Source: Neptuniibacter marinus (GTDB lineage: Bacteria > Pseudomonadota > Gammaproteobacteria > Pseudomonadales > Balneatricaceae). Taken from it: 64,000 bases of DNA. The position numbers and the translations under genes are program-made. The notes beneath the pieces were generated by a model, which did not search any database, was not told the DNA's origin, and worked only from the letters and a program-made list of their open reading frames with translations. This document shows, piece after piece, positions 26,620-35,787 of the stretch. The stretch's first letter is position 1. The number at the start of each line of letters is the position of its first letter. Location of the stretch: the NCBI RefSeq assembly GCF_001597725.1, contig NZ_LUTR01000011.1, positions 1-64,000 of the forward strand. Direction: 5' to 3'.

Positions 26620-28449
26620 CTAACCCCCGAGGTGATATCTCAGCTCAAGATGCTTCTTAAATCCTTTTACAATATGCAAAGCATCCCGTAACAGATCACG
26701 CTCCATTTTATCTAACGACTGTAATTCAATTAAGTTAGGTGTTTGGTCGTGACCAGTTTCACTACACTCTATACGTTTAATTTGCTGCCTTAACCTTAAA
26801 CTAATAAATAAACTTAGCGCCTCCGCTAGCTCGCTACCATGTTTTTTCTGCAACTGTTCCTGCTCAACCAACGCTTCAATTCGCTCAAATGTATTTGTCA
26901 CCTTGATACGATACTCAAGAGCAATAGTCCGAATACCATGAACTATAGGAAATATCCCACCCTTCTTAATATCTAAGTGCCCTTTATCTTTTAAATTACC
27001 AAAGAAGGTTAGCGGCGTATCGAACTCTAAAGACGCCTTTGCAAAATGGGAGAAAAAAACATCATTATTACGTAAGTGACGCATAAACCAATTACGGCTC
27101 GCTTTAAATATAGCAGGGTTACCAGCCACAGGCTTAGCATCTATCGCGATAGCCAAATTCATCTGCGACTCACTGTCGCACTTTTCAGCCCACTCCCTCA
27201 ACATCTGAGTCCATTCACCCAATGAACGAACCCAAGCAGGGTTTGAAACCATAATATTACCTGGGCACGGAGGAAAACCAAATCCGATCAAAGTCTCACT
27301 AAAGCGGTTTAAGGTCGCCTGCATCTCCGGCCAGACTAATCCATCTCGATAAATAACAGCATTATCTTGATCAGTTTTCATAATCTGTTCACCACGTCCT
27401 TCCGAACCCATCACCAAAAGGCAAACATGCGGCTGCATATCAGAAGGCATGATAATATTGAATAATTTGGCGATTATTCGACCATTCATGGCGGCTAAAA
27501 GATCCATAGCAAAACGCGTTTTAACGCCATGTGAAACCAAAGCCTTAATTAAATCATCTAAACCCTGCGCAGCCTCTTTTAGATCTTCAACCGTTTGCGC
27601 TCTCTCAATCCTCAAACCAATAACATGAGAATGACTCGAGAAATAGCTTAATACATCTGTGAGCTCTACAATCCCACTCATCTCAGATCCCTGCATAACC
27701 ACAACACGTTCAATACGCTGCTGGGTCATAATAATTAACGCATTGAATAGATAATCGTCAGGTTCTACTGTAATTAAGCGGTAACTTGCTATCTCCGCAA
27801 GATCTGTATCCATCGGCATCTCATTCACGATGACCGCATCAAGCAAGTCAGTTCCCGTTACCATCCCATATCGGCTTCCTCGCCTAACCAACAAGCAATC
27901 CGATTTATGCTCTCGCATAATCAAGGTTGCTTCACGTATAGAGGTCCCCTCCACTATGACCAACGGTTCCCTAATCAACCCATCAGATACTTTAGCCAAC
28001 ATAAATTCAGCCATATCTTGGTCTTTGCCATGCTGCTGAACAATTTCAGCTTTAGCCGACAGATTTTGCTGGAAGTAATCAGCAAATAGGCTGTTAGTAG
28101 ACATTAAGTCCAATAAAGTTTTTGTTGGTAAAACGTGACAAATAGTTTCCTCTTCAGCAATGAAGTTATGAATCGCTTTGCCACGAATTGATGACCAGCC
28201 ACCGAAATAATCTTCATTTGTGTAATAAACAAAAATTTGCTCTCGGCTCGTTTCCCCCTCCTTAATAACTTCACTTTCTCCAACCCTTCCTTTCAAAATA
28301 ATAAACACACCTTCAGGCTCCTCACCAGCAGCCATAATAACCTCACCTTTCTGGTAATAGCCTATATCTAGGCTAGAGCGCAGTGTGTTTTGCTCTTTTT
28401 CATCCAACAAACTAAACGGTAGATTTGTCATTTTGAAAGAATCAGGCAT
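26620..28449 (-). CDS. cNMP-binding / CBS / DUF294 nucleotidyltransferase-like protein
   Basis: 609 residues. Domains in order: cyclic-nucleotide-binding fold (about 10-130), paired CBS domains (about 150-275), a DUF294 nucleotidyltransferase-like domain with MGSEGRGEQIMKTDQDNA (about residue 347, GlnD-type G-S and D-x-D), and an alpha-helical DUF294_C domain. The architecture suggests a signal-transducing nucleotidyltransferase that senses nucleotides. The substrate is unknown. Start ATG has AAGGA 9 nt upstream. It lies downstream of the symporter terminator and is coupled to the exonuclease gene. Confidence 0.85.
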   Translation of the reverse strand: MPDSFKMTNLPFSLLDEKEQNTLRSSLDIGYYQKGEVIMAAGEEPEGVFIILKGRVGESEVIKEGETSREQIFVYYTNEDYFGGWSSIRGKAIHNFIAEEETICHVLPTKTLLDLMSTNSLFADYFQQNLSAKAEIVQQHGKDQDMAEFMLAKVSDGLIREPLVIVEGTSIREATLIMREHKSDCLLVRRGSRYGMVTGTDLLDAVIVNEMPMDTDLAEIASYRLITVEPDDYLFNALIIMTQQRIERVVVMQGSEMSGIVELTDVLSYFSSHSHVIGLRIERAQTVEDLKEAAQGLDDLIKALVSHGVKTRFAMDLLAAMNGRIIAKLFNIIMPSDMQPHVCLLVMGSEGRGEQIMKTDQDNAVIYRDGLVWPEMQATLNRFSETLIGFGFPPCPGNIMVSNPAWVRSLGEWTQMLREWAEKCDSESQMNLAIAIDAKPVAGNPAIFKASRNWFMRHLRNNDVFFSHFAKASLEFDTPLTFFGNLKDKGHLDIKKGGIFPIVHGIRTIALEYRIKVTNTFERIEALVEQEQLQKKHGSELAEALSLFISLRLRQQIKRIECSETGHDQTPNLIELQSLDKMERDLLRDALHIVKGFKKHLELRYHLGG

Positions 28450-28475
28450 ATCTAAAATCCTTATACAATATTCAC

Positions 28476-28510
28476 AAAAAAAGGCGCTCCAACTCTACGC
28501 TGGGCGCCTC
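28476..28510 (-). terminator. Terminator after the symporter large subunit
   Basis: Minus strand: AGGCGC-CCA stem, about 9-nt loop, TGG-A-GCGCCT, then TTTTTTT. It lies 23 nt after the symporter stop and would reduce read-through into the DUF294 gene. Confidence 0.85.
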
Positions 28511-28532
28511 TTTAATAGGTGATTACTCGATC

Positions 28533-30350
28533 TTAATGATCATGAGCCTCAGCAGCGCCACGCGGAATACGCAGATCAGCTACAATCTCCTGAATTTCTT
28601 TTGGTGGTGCCGCAGTCATACTAGATACTACGAAACCAACAATAATATGCAGAACCGCACCAACAGTACCGAAGCCACCTGGAGAGATGCCTAAGAAATA
28701 CTGATCAGGTGTACCACTACCAAATGCGAAGTAGTACATGTAGCACATTGTAGATACTAGACCTACCAACATACCGGCAATCGCACCTTGTGAGTTATGA
28801 CGAGTCCAGAAGATACCCATAATGATTGCTGGGAATACTGAAGCACACGCCAAACCAAACGCCAAGGCTACAACTTGAGCAACAAAGCCTGGCGGGTTAA
28901 TACCGAAGTAACCGGCAATACAAATCGCAACAATCGCAGCTAGACGAGCATAAAGAAGCTCCTGCTTATCGCTGATATTCGGATTGATAGTTTTCTTCAT
29001 CAAGTCATGGGAGATCGCTGTTGAAATTACCAACAACAAGCCCGCTGCAGTAGATAGTGCCGCTGCAACCGCACCCGCTGCTACTAACGCAATTACCCAG
29101 TTAGGAAGCTGCGCAATATCAGGGTTAGCCAACACCATAATGTCTCGGTCGACATATACTTCGTTAGCAAATGGCTGTTTATTTGCATCAAAATCAGCAC
29201 CAGTAAGAGGGTTAGTGGCTACACGCTGCCCATACTCACCCCGCTCTTCTGTGAAGGCCGGCTTGCCTTTCTTAGCGTCAAATGCAGGACCTGCAGCATA
29301 CTGAACTTTGCCGTCACCATTACGGTCATTCCAACCGATAAGACCTGTATTTTCCCACTGCTGGAACCACTTAGCTTCGGTTTTTAGAGCTTCATAAGAA
29401 GCACCAGAACCATCAGCGCCATTCAGTGTTTGGATCAGGTTTACACGACCAAAACCAGCCACACCAGGAATCGCAGTATAAAGAAGCGCAATGAAGATCA
29501 ATGCATAACCTGCAGAGATACGTGCATCTTTAACACGAGGTACAGTGAAGAAACGTACGATTACATGAGGAAGACCTGCAGTACCGCACATTAGAGCAAC
29601 GGTTAAGCAGAAGATATCAATCGTAGATTTCGTACCACTAGTATACTGACTAAAGCCCAAATCAACTGAAAGCTGATCCAAGGTCGCTAGTACAGACATA
29701 CCACTATCTAATGTTGCACCTAAACCGATCTGAGGAAGGATATGACCCGTAACCTGAGCAGATAGGAACAATGCAGGTACAGTAAACGCAAGAATAAGTA
29801 CGCAGTACTGTGCAACCTGTGTATAAGTAATACCTTTCATACCACCGAGTACAGCGTAGAAGAATACGATCGCCATACCGATAATTACACCTGTGTTGAT
29901 ATCAACGTGTAGGTAACGAGAGAACACGATACCAACACCACGCATCTGACCAGCAACGTAGGTGAAAGAAATTACGATTGTACAAGCTACTGCTATTACA
30001 CGCGCAGTTTGCGAGTAATAACGGTCACCGATAAAGTCAGGTACTGTGAATTTACCGAACTTACGTAGATAAGGTGCCAACAAAAGCGCTAGTAGTACAT
30101 AACCACCAGTCCAACCCATTAGATAAGCTGAACCATCACGACCGATAAAGGAAACCAAACCGGCCAGAGAGATAAACGAAGCTGCAGACATCCAGTCAGC
30201 TGCTGTCGCCATACCGTTTGCAATTGGTGGTACACCACCGCCTGCCACGTAGAATTCTTTGGTTGATCCTGCACGCGCCCATATCGCAATACCGATATAT
30301 AGCGCGAAGGAGCCACCTACAAATAGAAAAGTTAAAACGTCGAGACTCAT
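28533..30350 (-). CDS. Sodium:solute symporter large subunit, VC_2705 subfamily (acetate/short-chain acid uptake)
   Basis: 605 residues, about 13 membrane segments, SSF family (ANGMATAADWMSAASFISLAG; YVAGQMRGVG; GTAGLPHVIVRF; STAAGLLLVISTAISHDL). A roughly 100-residue loop at about 300-405 is peculiar to this subfamily and contains a DxNxDG calcium-loop-like motif. With the DUF4212 gene upstream it forms a two-subunit transporter. Its location beside acs and CrbSR points to acetate or a similar acid, which is inference. It ends in a strong terminator. Confidence 0.88.
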   Translation of the reverse strand: MSLDVLTFLFVGGSFALYIGIAIWARAGSTKEFYVAGGGVPPIANGMATAADWMSAASFISLAGLVSFIGRDGSAYLMGWTGGYVLLALLLAPYLRKFGKFTVPDFIGDRYYSQTARVIAVACTIVISFTYVAGQMRGVGIVFSRYLHVDINTGVIIGMAIVFFYAVLGGMKGITYTQVAQYCVLILAFTVPALFLSAQVTGHILPQIGLGATLDSGMSVLATLDQLSVDLGFSQYTSGTKSTIDIFCLTVALMCGTAGLPHVIVRFFTVPRVKDARISAGYALIFIALLYTAIPGVAGFGRVNLIQTLNGADGSGASYEALKTEAKWFQQWENTGLIGWNDRNGDGKVQYAAGPAFDAKKGKPAFTEERGEYGQRVATNPLTGADFDANKQPFANEVYVDRDIMVLANPDIAQLPNWVIALVAAGAVAAALSTAAGLLLVISTAISHDLMKKTINPNISDKQELLYARLAAIVAICIAGYFGINPPGFVAQVVALAFGLACASVFPAIIMGIFWTRHNSQGAIAGMLVGLVSTMCYMYYFAFGSGTPDQYFLGISPGGFGTVGAVLHIIVGFVVSSMTAAPPKEIQEIVADLRIPRGAAEAHDH

Positions 30351-30381
30351 AGCAATGCCGTCCTAATTGAAATTATTATTG

Positions 30382-30642
30382 TTATTCGTGAACGTCATAC
30401 TTCTCGTCAAGCTTGTTCATACTGAACACATAAGTCCAGATCAAGATGACGAATACGAAGATTGACCCCTGCTGGCCGAACCAAAAACCTAGTGGAAAAC
30501 CGAAAAACGGAATTTCATTAAGCTGTTCAACGAACAGGATTGCACAGCCGTAGGAAACTACGAACCAGATTGCAAGGTGAGTCATAATGATGCGCAAATT
30601 TTCGCGCCAGTAGGCTTGCGCCTGCTCATTACTAATTGACAT
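30382..30642 (-). CDS. DUF4212 symporter small subunit
   Basis: 86 residues from the ATG at 30642 (MSISNEQAQAYWRENLRI), which has AAGGA 7 nt upstream. Two membrane segments (about 21-40 and 55-75) match the DUF4212 'sodium/substrate symporter small subunit' family, always found beside VC_2705-type large subunits, here 31 nt downstream. Function is analogous to YjcH beside ActP. Confidence 0.9.
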   Translation of the reverse strand: MSISNEQAQAYWRENLRIIMTHLAIWFVVSYGCAILFVEQLNEIPFFGFPLGFWFGQQGSIFVFVILIWTYVFSMNKLDEKYDVHE

Positions 30643-30960
30643 AACACCATCCTTATTTTTGTTATTGAAAAATTGGTGAAAATTTAAGACCAATAGAGAC
30701 TATCAGACAGTGACGCCAAACAAAGCTAAACTTTAGTCGACTCGTTATATGCTAATTCTGAGCAATATCGCCTTGATTAACCATTTCCCGCAGACTCTAG
30801 GGCATAACCAAAAAACCTATTAACAACAAACACCTATACAAAAGTATTAGTCATTTAGATACATATCTATTAGTTATTCTGCAAAAATCAGGTAAACATT
30901 GGGTTCCTGCTAAAAACAAGTAAACTAACTACCTGACAATCTCACCGAGGAATTGTGTTT
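30643..30960. other. 318-bp divergent regulatory region between symporter operon and crbS
   Basis: No gene. It contains a palindromic CTAAACTTTAG at 30726-30736 resembling sites upstream of acs, and a direct repeat TATTAGT(C/T)ATT at 30845-30855 and 30868-30878 in front of crbS. No sigma-54 signature was found on either strand. Confidence 0.6.
30726..30736. promoter_or_regulatory. Candidate CrbR operator upstream of the symporter operon
   Basis: On the minus strand the site reads GACTAAAGTTTAG, an 11-bp palindrome CTAAA-G-TTTAG, 84 bp before the DUF4212 start. It resembles ACTAAGGTCTTAGT upstream of acs. Assignment to CrbR is inferred from the shared motif. Confidence 0.4.
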
Positions 30961-33900
30961 ATGCTTTCAGGTTGGTCGATAATTCTTATATCGCTTGCCT
31001 ACCTAGGCTTGCTTTTTGCCATCGCCTACTACGGTGACAAAAATGCTCAAAAAAATCCTCGAGCAGCCAGTAGACCTATCATCTACTCACTCTCCCTTGC
31101 CGTCTACTGTTCTTCTTGGACCTTTTATGGTGCAGTAGGCAGAGCAAGCACTAACGGCTGGGAGTTTTTAGCCACTTATCTCGGACCGGTCATCGTATTT
31201 ATTTTCGGCTGGCAATTAATTGAGAAAATGGTACTGATCAGCAAACAACAAAATATAACAACCATCTCTGATTTCATCTCATCTCGCTATGGTAAAAGCC
31301 AAGCCCTAGCTGTATTAGTAACCATTATTGCCGTTATCGGCACTATGCCCTATATAGCCATGCAACTTAAAGCGGTGGCGATTAGCTACAACGCCCTAAC
31401 ACCTGGAACAGAAGAGGTCATCAGCAAAGGGAGCGATACCGCTCTCTTCGTTGCCATTGTCATGGCCATATTTGCCATTCTTTTTGGTACGAGACAGATA
31501 GATGCGACCGAACATCATGAAGGTTTAGTACTCGCCGTAGCTTTCGAATCCATCGTGAAACTCGCAGCATTTATAGCCGTTGGTATTTTCGTAACCTTTG
31601 AAGTTTTTGATGGTTTTGGCAACCTTGCTTACAATATCGCTCTACAATTAAACAACAATAACAACTACACTACCTCACTCCTTGAGGGCAGTTTTTTAAC
31701 AGAGACACTTCTCGCCTGTGCGGCCGTCATCTGCTTACCGCGTCAATTTCATGTCACCATAGTAGAAAATACACATGCAGGACATTTAAAACTGGCACGC
31801 TGGTTATTTCCTGTCTATTTGATTTTACTATCTGCTTTCGTTCTACCCATCTCTACAGCAGGTGTGCTCTACTTTGAAGGCACAAACGTTGATGCAGATA
31901 CTTTTGTGCTCATGCTCCCCTTAGCGGCAGATTACAAACAACTTGCAACCTTCGCGTTTATTGGTGGATTATCCGCAGCCACCAGCATGGTTATCGTAGC
32001 GAGCATTACCTTAGCCACAATGGTATGTAACGACATAATAATGCCGCTTTTATTTCGAATTTCATGGCTCAGACTCTCTGATAACAAAGATATCGGCTCC
32101 CTTTTACTTCGTGTCCGACGCATAACCATTTTATGCTTAATGATCTTGGCCTATTTTTACTATCGAATTCTAGGCGATCAATCCCCGCTTGCTTCTTTAG
32201 GCTTACTTGCATTTGTGGCAGCAGCGCAATTTCTACCAGCGATTATTGGCGGAATCTACTGGAAATCTGGATCCCGAAATGGGGTGATTGCTGGTCTAAT
32301 TGGCGGATTTATAATATGGCTTTATACCCTTGTACTCCCCTCATTGAGTGAAGCGGGACTACTAGGTCCTGAATATCTCAACAACGGGATATTTAATATC
32401 ACTTGGCTTTCCCCAACCCACCTATTCAACCTCGATAGCCTAGATGCTTTATCACATGGGGTGTTCTGGTCTTTATTCGTTAATACCAGCCTTTATATTC
32501 TGATTTCTCGCTACCCAACACCACGACTTGTGGACCGCATACAAGCAAGCGCATTTGTCGACGTATACAACAAGGATCTAACCGAAAGTTCAAGACAGTA
32601 CGGACAAGTCACTGTTGGTGATTTACAAATGCTAACTGAACGCTTTCTAGGGATCAGCCGCACTCAACATGCTTTTACAGGCTTTGCTTTACAACGGGAT
32701 GAAGACCCGCCCTTATCTGATGATAAAGCGACACCTGAACTAATCCAATTTACCGAACGCTTACTTGCGGGCGTGATTGGTGCTTCATCTTCACGCATAG
32801 TTTTAGCTTCTACCTTACGTGGGCAAGATATGCACATTGGCGATGTTGTAACTATCGTTGATGAAGCCTCGCAAGCACTCCGATTTAACCGTTCACTACT
32901 GCAATCAACTATTGAAAATATCAGCTTAGGCATTAGCGTTGTCGATCAGCAAATGAGACTTGTTGCATGGAATCGAGTTTATGTAGAGATGTTCGATTAT
33001 CCGGAAGGCCTTATCTGCGTTGGGCGCCCAATTGAAGAAGTATTTCGTTTTAACGCAACCAAAGGAGAGTACGGCCCCGGTAATAATGAGCAGCAAGTCA
33101 AAAAACGTTTATCACTACTCAAATCAAGCCAGCGTCATAGTTATGAACGTTTTCGTCCTAATGGCACCGTACTCGAAGTCCGCGGCAACCCTATGCCTAA
33201 CGGTGGCTACGTTAACACCTACATGGACATTACAACCTACAAACACGTCGAAGAAGCGTTAAGGGAAAGTGAACAGAACATTCGCATCTATACAGACAAT
33301 GTACCTGTACTGATTGCATACCTTGACCCAGAAAGACGCTATCTCTTTGTCAATAAGGCTTATGCAGAAACCTTCCACTTGGATCGAAAATCAATCTCTG
33401 GAAAACCCTGCTATAAAATCATGTCTGAAGCAGAATACGAGCTCAGAAGCCCTTACATTACTGAAGCATTAAAAGGTAAACAGCAGCGTTTTGAAACGAC
33501 CTTACCAACCTCTGACGGAAGCAAGCGATACGCAGAAGTAAAATACATTCCACATATAGGTGATTACGGCGATGTACTAGGTTACTTCTCTTTATACCAA
33601 GATATTACAGAACGACGTAAAGCAGAAATAGCCCTTAAAGAGACCAATGAAACTTTAGAGCAAAGGGTCAGAGAACGAACCCATGCTCTTTCTGTAGTCA
33701 ACAAAGAGCTACGTAAAGAAAATACAATCCGCTCACTAATGGAAGATGAACTACGTCAGGCAAAATCGGACGCTGATGATGCTAATATAGGCAAAACACG
33801 TTTCTTAGCTTCAGCAAGTCATGACCTATTGCAGCCTTTAAATGCGGCACGCCTATTTACTTCCGCACTGGCCCAACAGAGCCATAGCGAGGAAACAAGT

Positions 33901-34893
33901 CAGCTTGTAGACAACCTCAATGGTTCTTTAACCGCGGCAGAAGAGCTAATTACCGCGTTACTTGATATATCTAAATTAGATGCCGGTGCATTAATTCCTT
34001 CAATTAGCGACTTCTGCCTAAGTGATATGTTTAACGCGCTGAATACAGAATTTACAGCCGTTACAAAGAAAAAAGGGCTAAGATTTCGTTTCGTCCCATG
34101 TAATAAGGTTGTTCGTTCCGACCAACAACTTTTGCGCCGCGTAATTCAAAACTTCCTCTCCAACGCTATCCGTTACACACAAGAGGGAAAAATTCTACTG
34201 GGTTGCCGCAGAGACAATAACATGCTGAGAGTTGAAGTATGGGATACCGGCGTCGGCATAGCTGAAGACAAACTCAACGAGGTATTTGAAGAGTTCAAGC
34301 GAATAGACAACCCAAGACACTCTCAAGTACAAGGCCTAGGGTTAGGGCTAGCCATCACCGAACGTATTGCCAATATGCTAGGACACAGCCTGAATGTTCG
34401 CTCATGGCCAACCAAAGGCACCGTATTTAGTATTGAAATACCTTTAGGTGATCCAGCACAAGCCATCAAACCTAAACCTGAAAAACGCGGCTGGATTCAC
34501 AGTAAAGGGCTTAAAGGAACTAAGGCATTAGTGATCGATAATGAACCTAAAATTCTTGAAGGGATGTCAGCTTTACTTAATGGTTGGGAATGCGAAGTTA
34601 ATACAGCACTATCAACAGCGGATGCGATAGAACAGATTAACGCGGGCTTCCAACCCGAAATAATTCTGGCAGATTATCATCTTTCAGAAACACTAACCGG
34701 TATTATGGCGCTGGAAGATATTCAACCACTGCTCAACAAAAAAGTACCGGCCATTATCATTACCGCAGACCGCACCGAAGCAGTAAAAGAGGAGATAGCC
34801 GCTAATGGCGCTCAACTACTCACAAAACCGATTAAGCCTGCTGCACTAAGGGCCATCATTAACAAAACCATCGCAACCGCACGGGCCAGTTAA
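30961..34893 (+). CDS. crbS: CrbS/MxtR-type hybrid sensor kinase with symporter-like sensor domain
   Basis: 1310 residues from the ATG at 30961 (GAGGA 9 nt upstream; a GTG two codons earlier is possible). The N-terminal 500 residues are an SSF-type membrane domain with about 13 segments. PAS domains follow at about 650-755 and 770-895 (PAS/PAC ending YQDITERRKAE), then a coiled coil, HisKA with the phospho-His near residue 954 (ASHDLLQPLNAARL), HATPase (NAIRYT, DTGVGIAEDK, GLGLGLAIT) and a C-terminal receiver (ILADYHL). CrbS in Vibrio and MxtR in Pseudomonas control acs and acetate use with CrbR/ErdR, which lies next door here. Confidence 0.88.
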   Translation: MLSGWSIILISLAYLGLLFAIAYYGDKNAQKNPRAASRPIIYSLSLAVYCSSWTFYGAVGRASTNGWEFLATYLGPVIVFIFGWQLIEKMVLISKQQNITTISDFISSRYGKSQALAVLVTIIAVIGTMPYIAMQLKAVAISYNALTPGTEEVISKGSDTALFVAIVMAIFAILFGTRQIDATEHHEGLVLAVAFESIVKLAAFIAVGIFVTFEVFDGFGNLAYNIALQLNNNNNYTTSLLEGSFLTETLLACAAVICLPRQFHVTIVENTHAGHLKLARWLFPVYLILLSAFVLPISTAGVLYFEGTNVDADTFVLMLPLAADYKQLATFAFIGGLSAATSMVIVASITLATMVCNDIIMPLLFRISWLRLSDNKDIGSLLLRVRRITILCLMILAYFYYRILGDQSPLASLGLLAFVAAAQFLPAIIGGIYWKSGSRNGVIAGLIGGFIIWLYTLVLPSLSEAGLLGPEYLNNGIFNITWLSPTHLFNLDSLDALSHGVFWSLFVNTSLYILISRYPTPRLVDRIQASAFVDVYNKDLTESSRQYGQVTVGDLQMLTERFLGISRTQHAFTGFALQRDEDPPLSDDKATPELIQFTERLLAGVIGASSSRIVLASTLRGQDMHIGDVVTIVDEASQALRFNRSLLQSTIENISLGISVVDQQMRLVAWNRVYVEMFDYPEGLICVGRPIEEVFRFNATKGEYGPGNNEQQVKKRLSLLKSSQRHSYERFRPNGTVLEVRGNPMPNGGYVNTYMDITTYKHVEEALRESEQNIRIYTDNVPVLIAYLDPERRYLFVNKAYAETFHLDRKSISGKPCYKIMSEAEYELRSPYITEALKGKQQRFETTLPTSDGSKRYAEVKYIPHIGDYGDVLGYFSLYQDITERRKAEIALKETNETLEQRVRERTHALSVVNKELRKENTIRSLMEDELRQAKSDADDANIGKTRFLASASHDLLQPLNAARLFTSALAQQSHSEETSQLVDNLNGSLTAAEELITALLDISKLDAGALIPSISDFCLSDMFNALNTEFTAVTKKKGLRFRFVPCNKVVRSDQQLLRRVIQNFLSNAIRYTQEGKILLGCRRDNNMLRVEVWDTGVGIAEDKLNEVFEEFKRIDNPRHSQVQGLGLGLAITERIANMLGHSLNVRSWPTKGTVFSIEIPLGDPAQAIKPKPEKRGWIHSKGLKGTKALVIDNEPKILEGMSALLNGWECEVNTALSTADAIEQINAGFQPEIILADYHLSETLTGIMALEDIQPLLNKKVPAIIITADRTEAVKEEIAANGAQLLTKPIKPAALRAIINKTIATARAS

Positions 34894-34921
34894 AGCAAAT
34901 ACCCCCTGTGCCACAGACATG

Positions 34922-34950
34922 AAAAAAGGCGCATTAAGCGCCTTATTAAA
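34922..34950 (-). terminator. Shared terminator between convergent crbS and crbR
   Basis: Stem AAGGCGC/GCGCCTT (34926-34944) with TTTTTT on the minus strand after crbR, and a weaker TTATTAAA on the plus strand after crbS. It probably works best for crbR. Confidence 0.8.
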
Positions 34951-34966
34951 ATCAACGAGCTACACG

Positions 34967-35632
34967 TTACTCTAAATCAGTTTTAGGCGGCTCTACACCC
35001 AAACGCTGTGCTGCGATTACCGCCTGTGTACGACTATGAACGCCCAATTTACGTAAGATAGCAGTTACATGCGCCTTGATGGTTGCTTCTGAAACATTTA
35101 ATTCATAAGCAATCTGCTTGTTTAGCAGCCCCTCAGTCAACATAGTCAAGACGCGAAATTGCTGCGGCGTTAAGGCCGCTAAAGCGACTGCAAACTTCTG
35201 ATCATCTTCACTTACATCAGGAAGATTATCTGCAACCTCCTGTGGCAACCATTCCTCCCCTTTTAGTACCGCAACAATCGCATCCGCTATTGTTTCTAAA
35301 GAAGAAGATTTTGGAATAAAACCAGAAGCACCATAATCAATTGCACGCTTCATAATATGAGGCTGCTCGCTTCCGGAAACTACAACCACAGGTATACCTG
35401 GATTTTGACCACGAAGAAAAACCAAACCTGAGAATCCATTAGTGCCTGGCATGTGAATATCAAGCAAAACAAGATCAGCATCAGAATGCTGGTCAACAGC
35501 CTCCTGAACAGCCGGTAGAGAATCTGCTTCTATCGTCTCGACGCCGGGCAGTGCCTGAGCAACCGCCTGCTTCAAAGCCGCGCGAAATAGTGGATGATCA
35601 TCTGCAATAATAATTTTTTGAGCTAACTGCAT
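34967..35632 (-). CDS. crbR: CrbR/ErdR-type LuxR-family response regulator
   Basis: 221 residues. Receiver domain with DDHPLFR, phospho-acceptor in VLLDIHMPGTNG and Lys in FIPKSSS; LuxR-type helix-turn-helix at about 150-210 (LTPQQFRVLTMLTEGLLNKQIAYELNVSEATIKAHVTAIL, seen in pieces). It is the expected partner of CrbS and would activate acs. It lies convergent to crbS and downstream of acs, separated by the acs terminator. Confidence 0.87.
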   Translation of the reverse strand: MQLAQKIIIADDHPLFRAALKQAVAQALPGVETIEADSLPAVQEAVDQHSDADLVLLDIHMPGTNGFSGLVFLRGQNPGIPVVVVSGSEQPHIMKRAIDYGASGFIPKSSSLETIADAIVAVLKGEEWLPQEVADNLPDVSEDDQKFAVALAALTPQQFRVLTMLTEGLLNKQIAYELNVSEATIKAHVTAILRKLGVHSRTQAVIAAQRLGVEPPKTDLE

Positions 35633-35719
35633 GCGTTCAATTCCCCCTTAAGAAACTGTTACTCGAACGCCGACCGTAAATGGAACGGTTTTCCAGTGAT
35701 TTAACTACTACTATAGAAC

Positions 35720-35768
35720 AAAAAACTCCCGTAAGTCTCGGATATTCCGAGTCCTACGAGAGTTTTTA
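35720..35768 (-). terminator. Strong terminator after acs
   Basis: Minus strand: AAAAACTC...CTCGG-AATAT-CCGAG...GAGTTTTTT, a long interrupted stem of about 20 bp with T-run, about 20 nt after the acs stop. Confidence 0.9.
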
Positions 35769-35787
35769 GACTAAATATTAAAAAATA

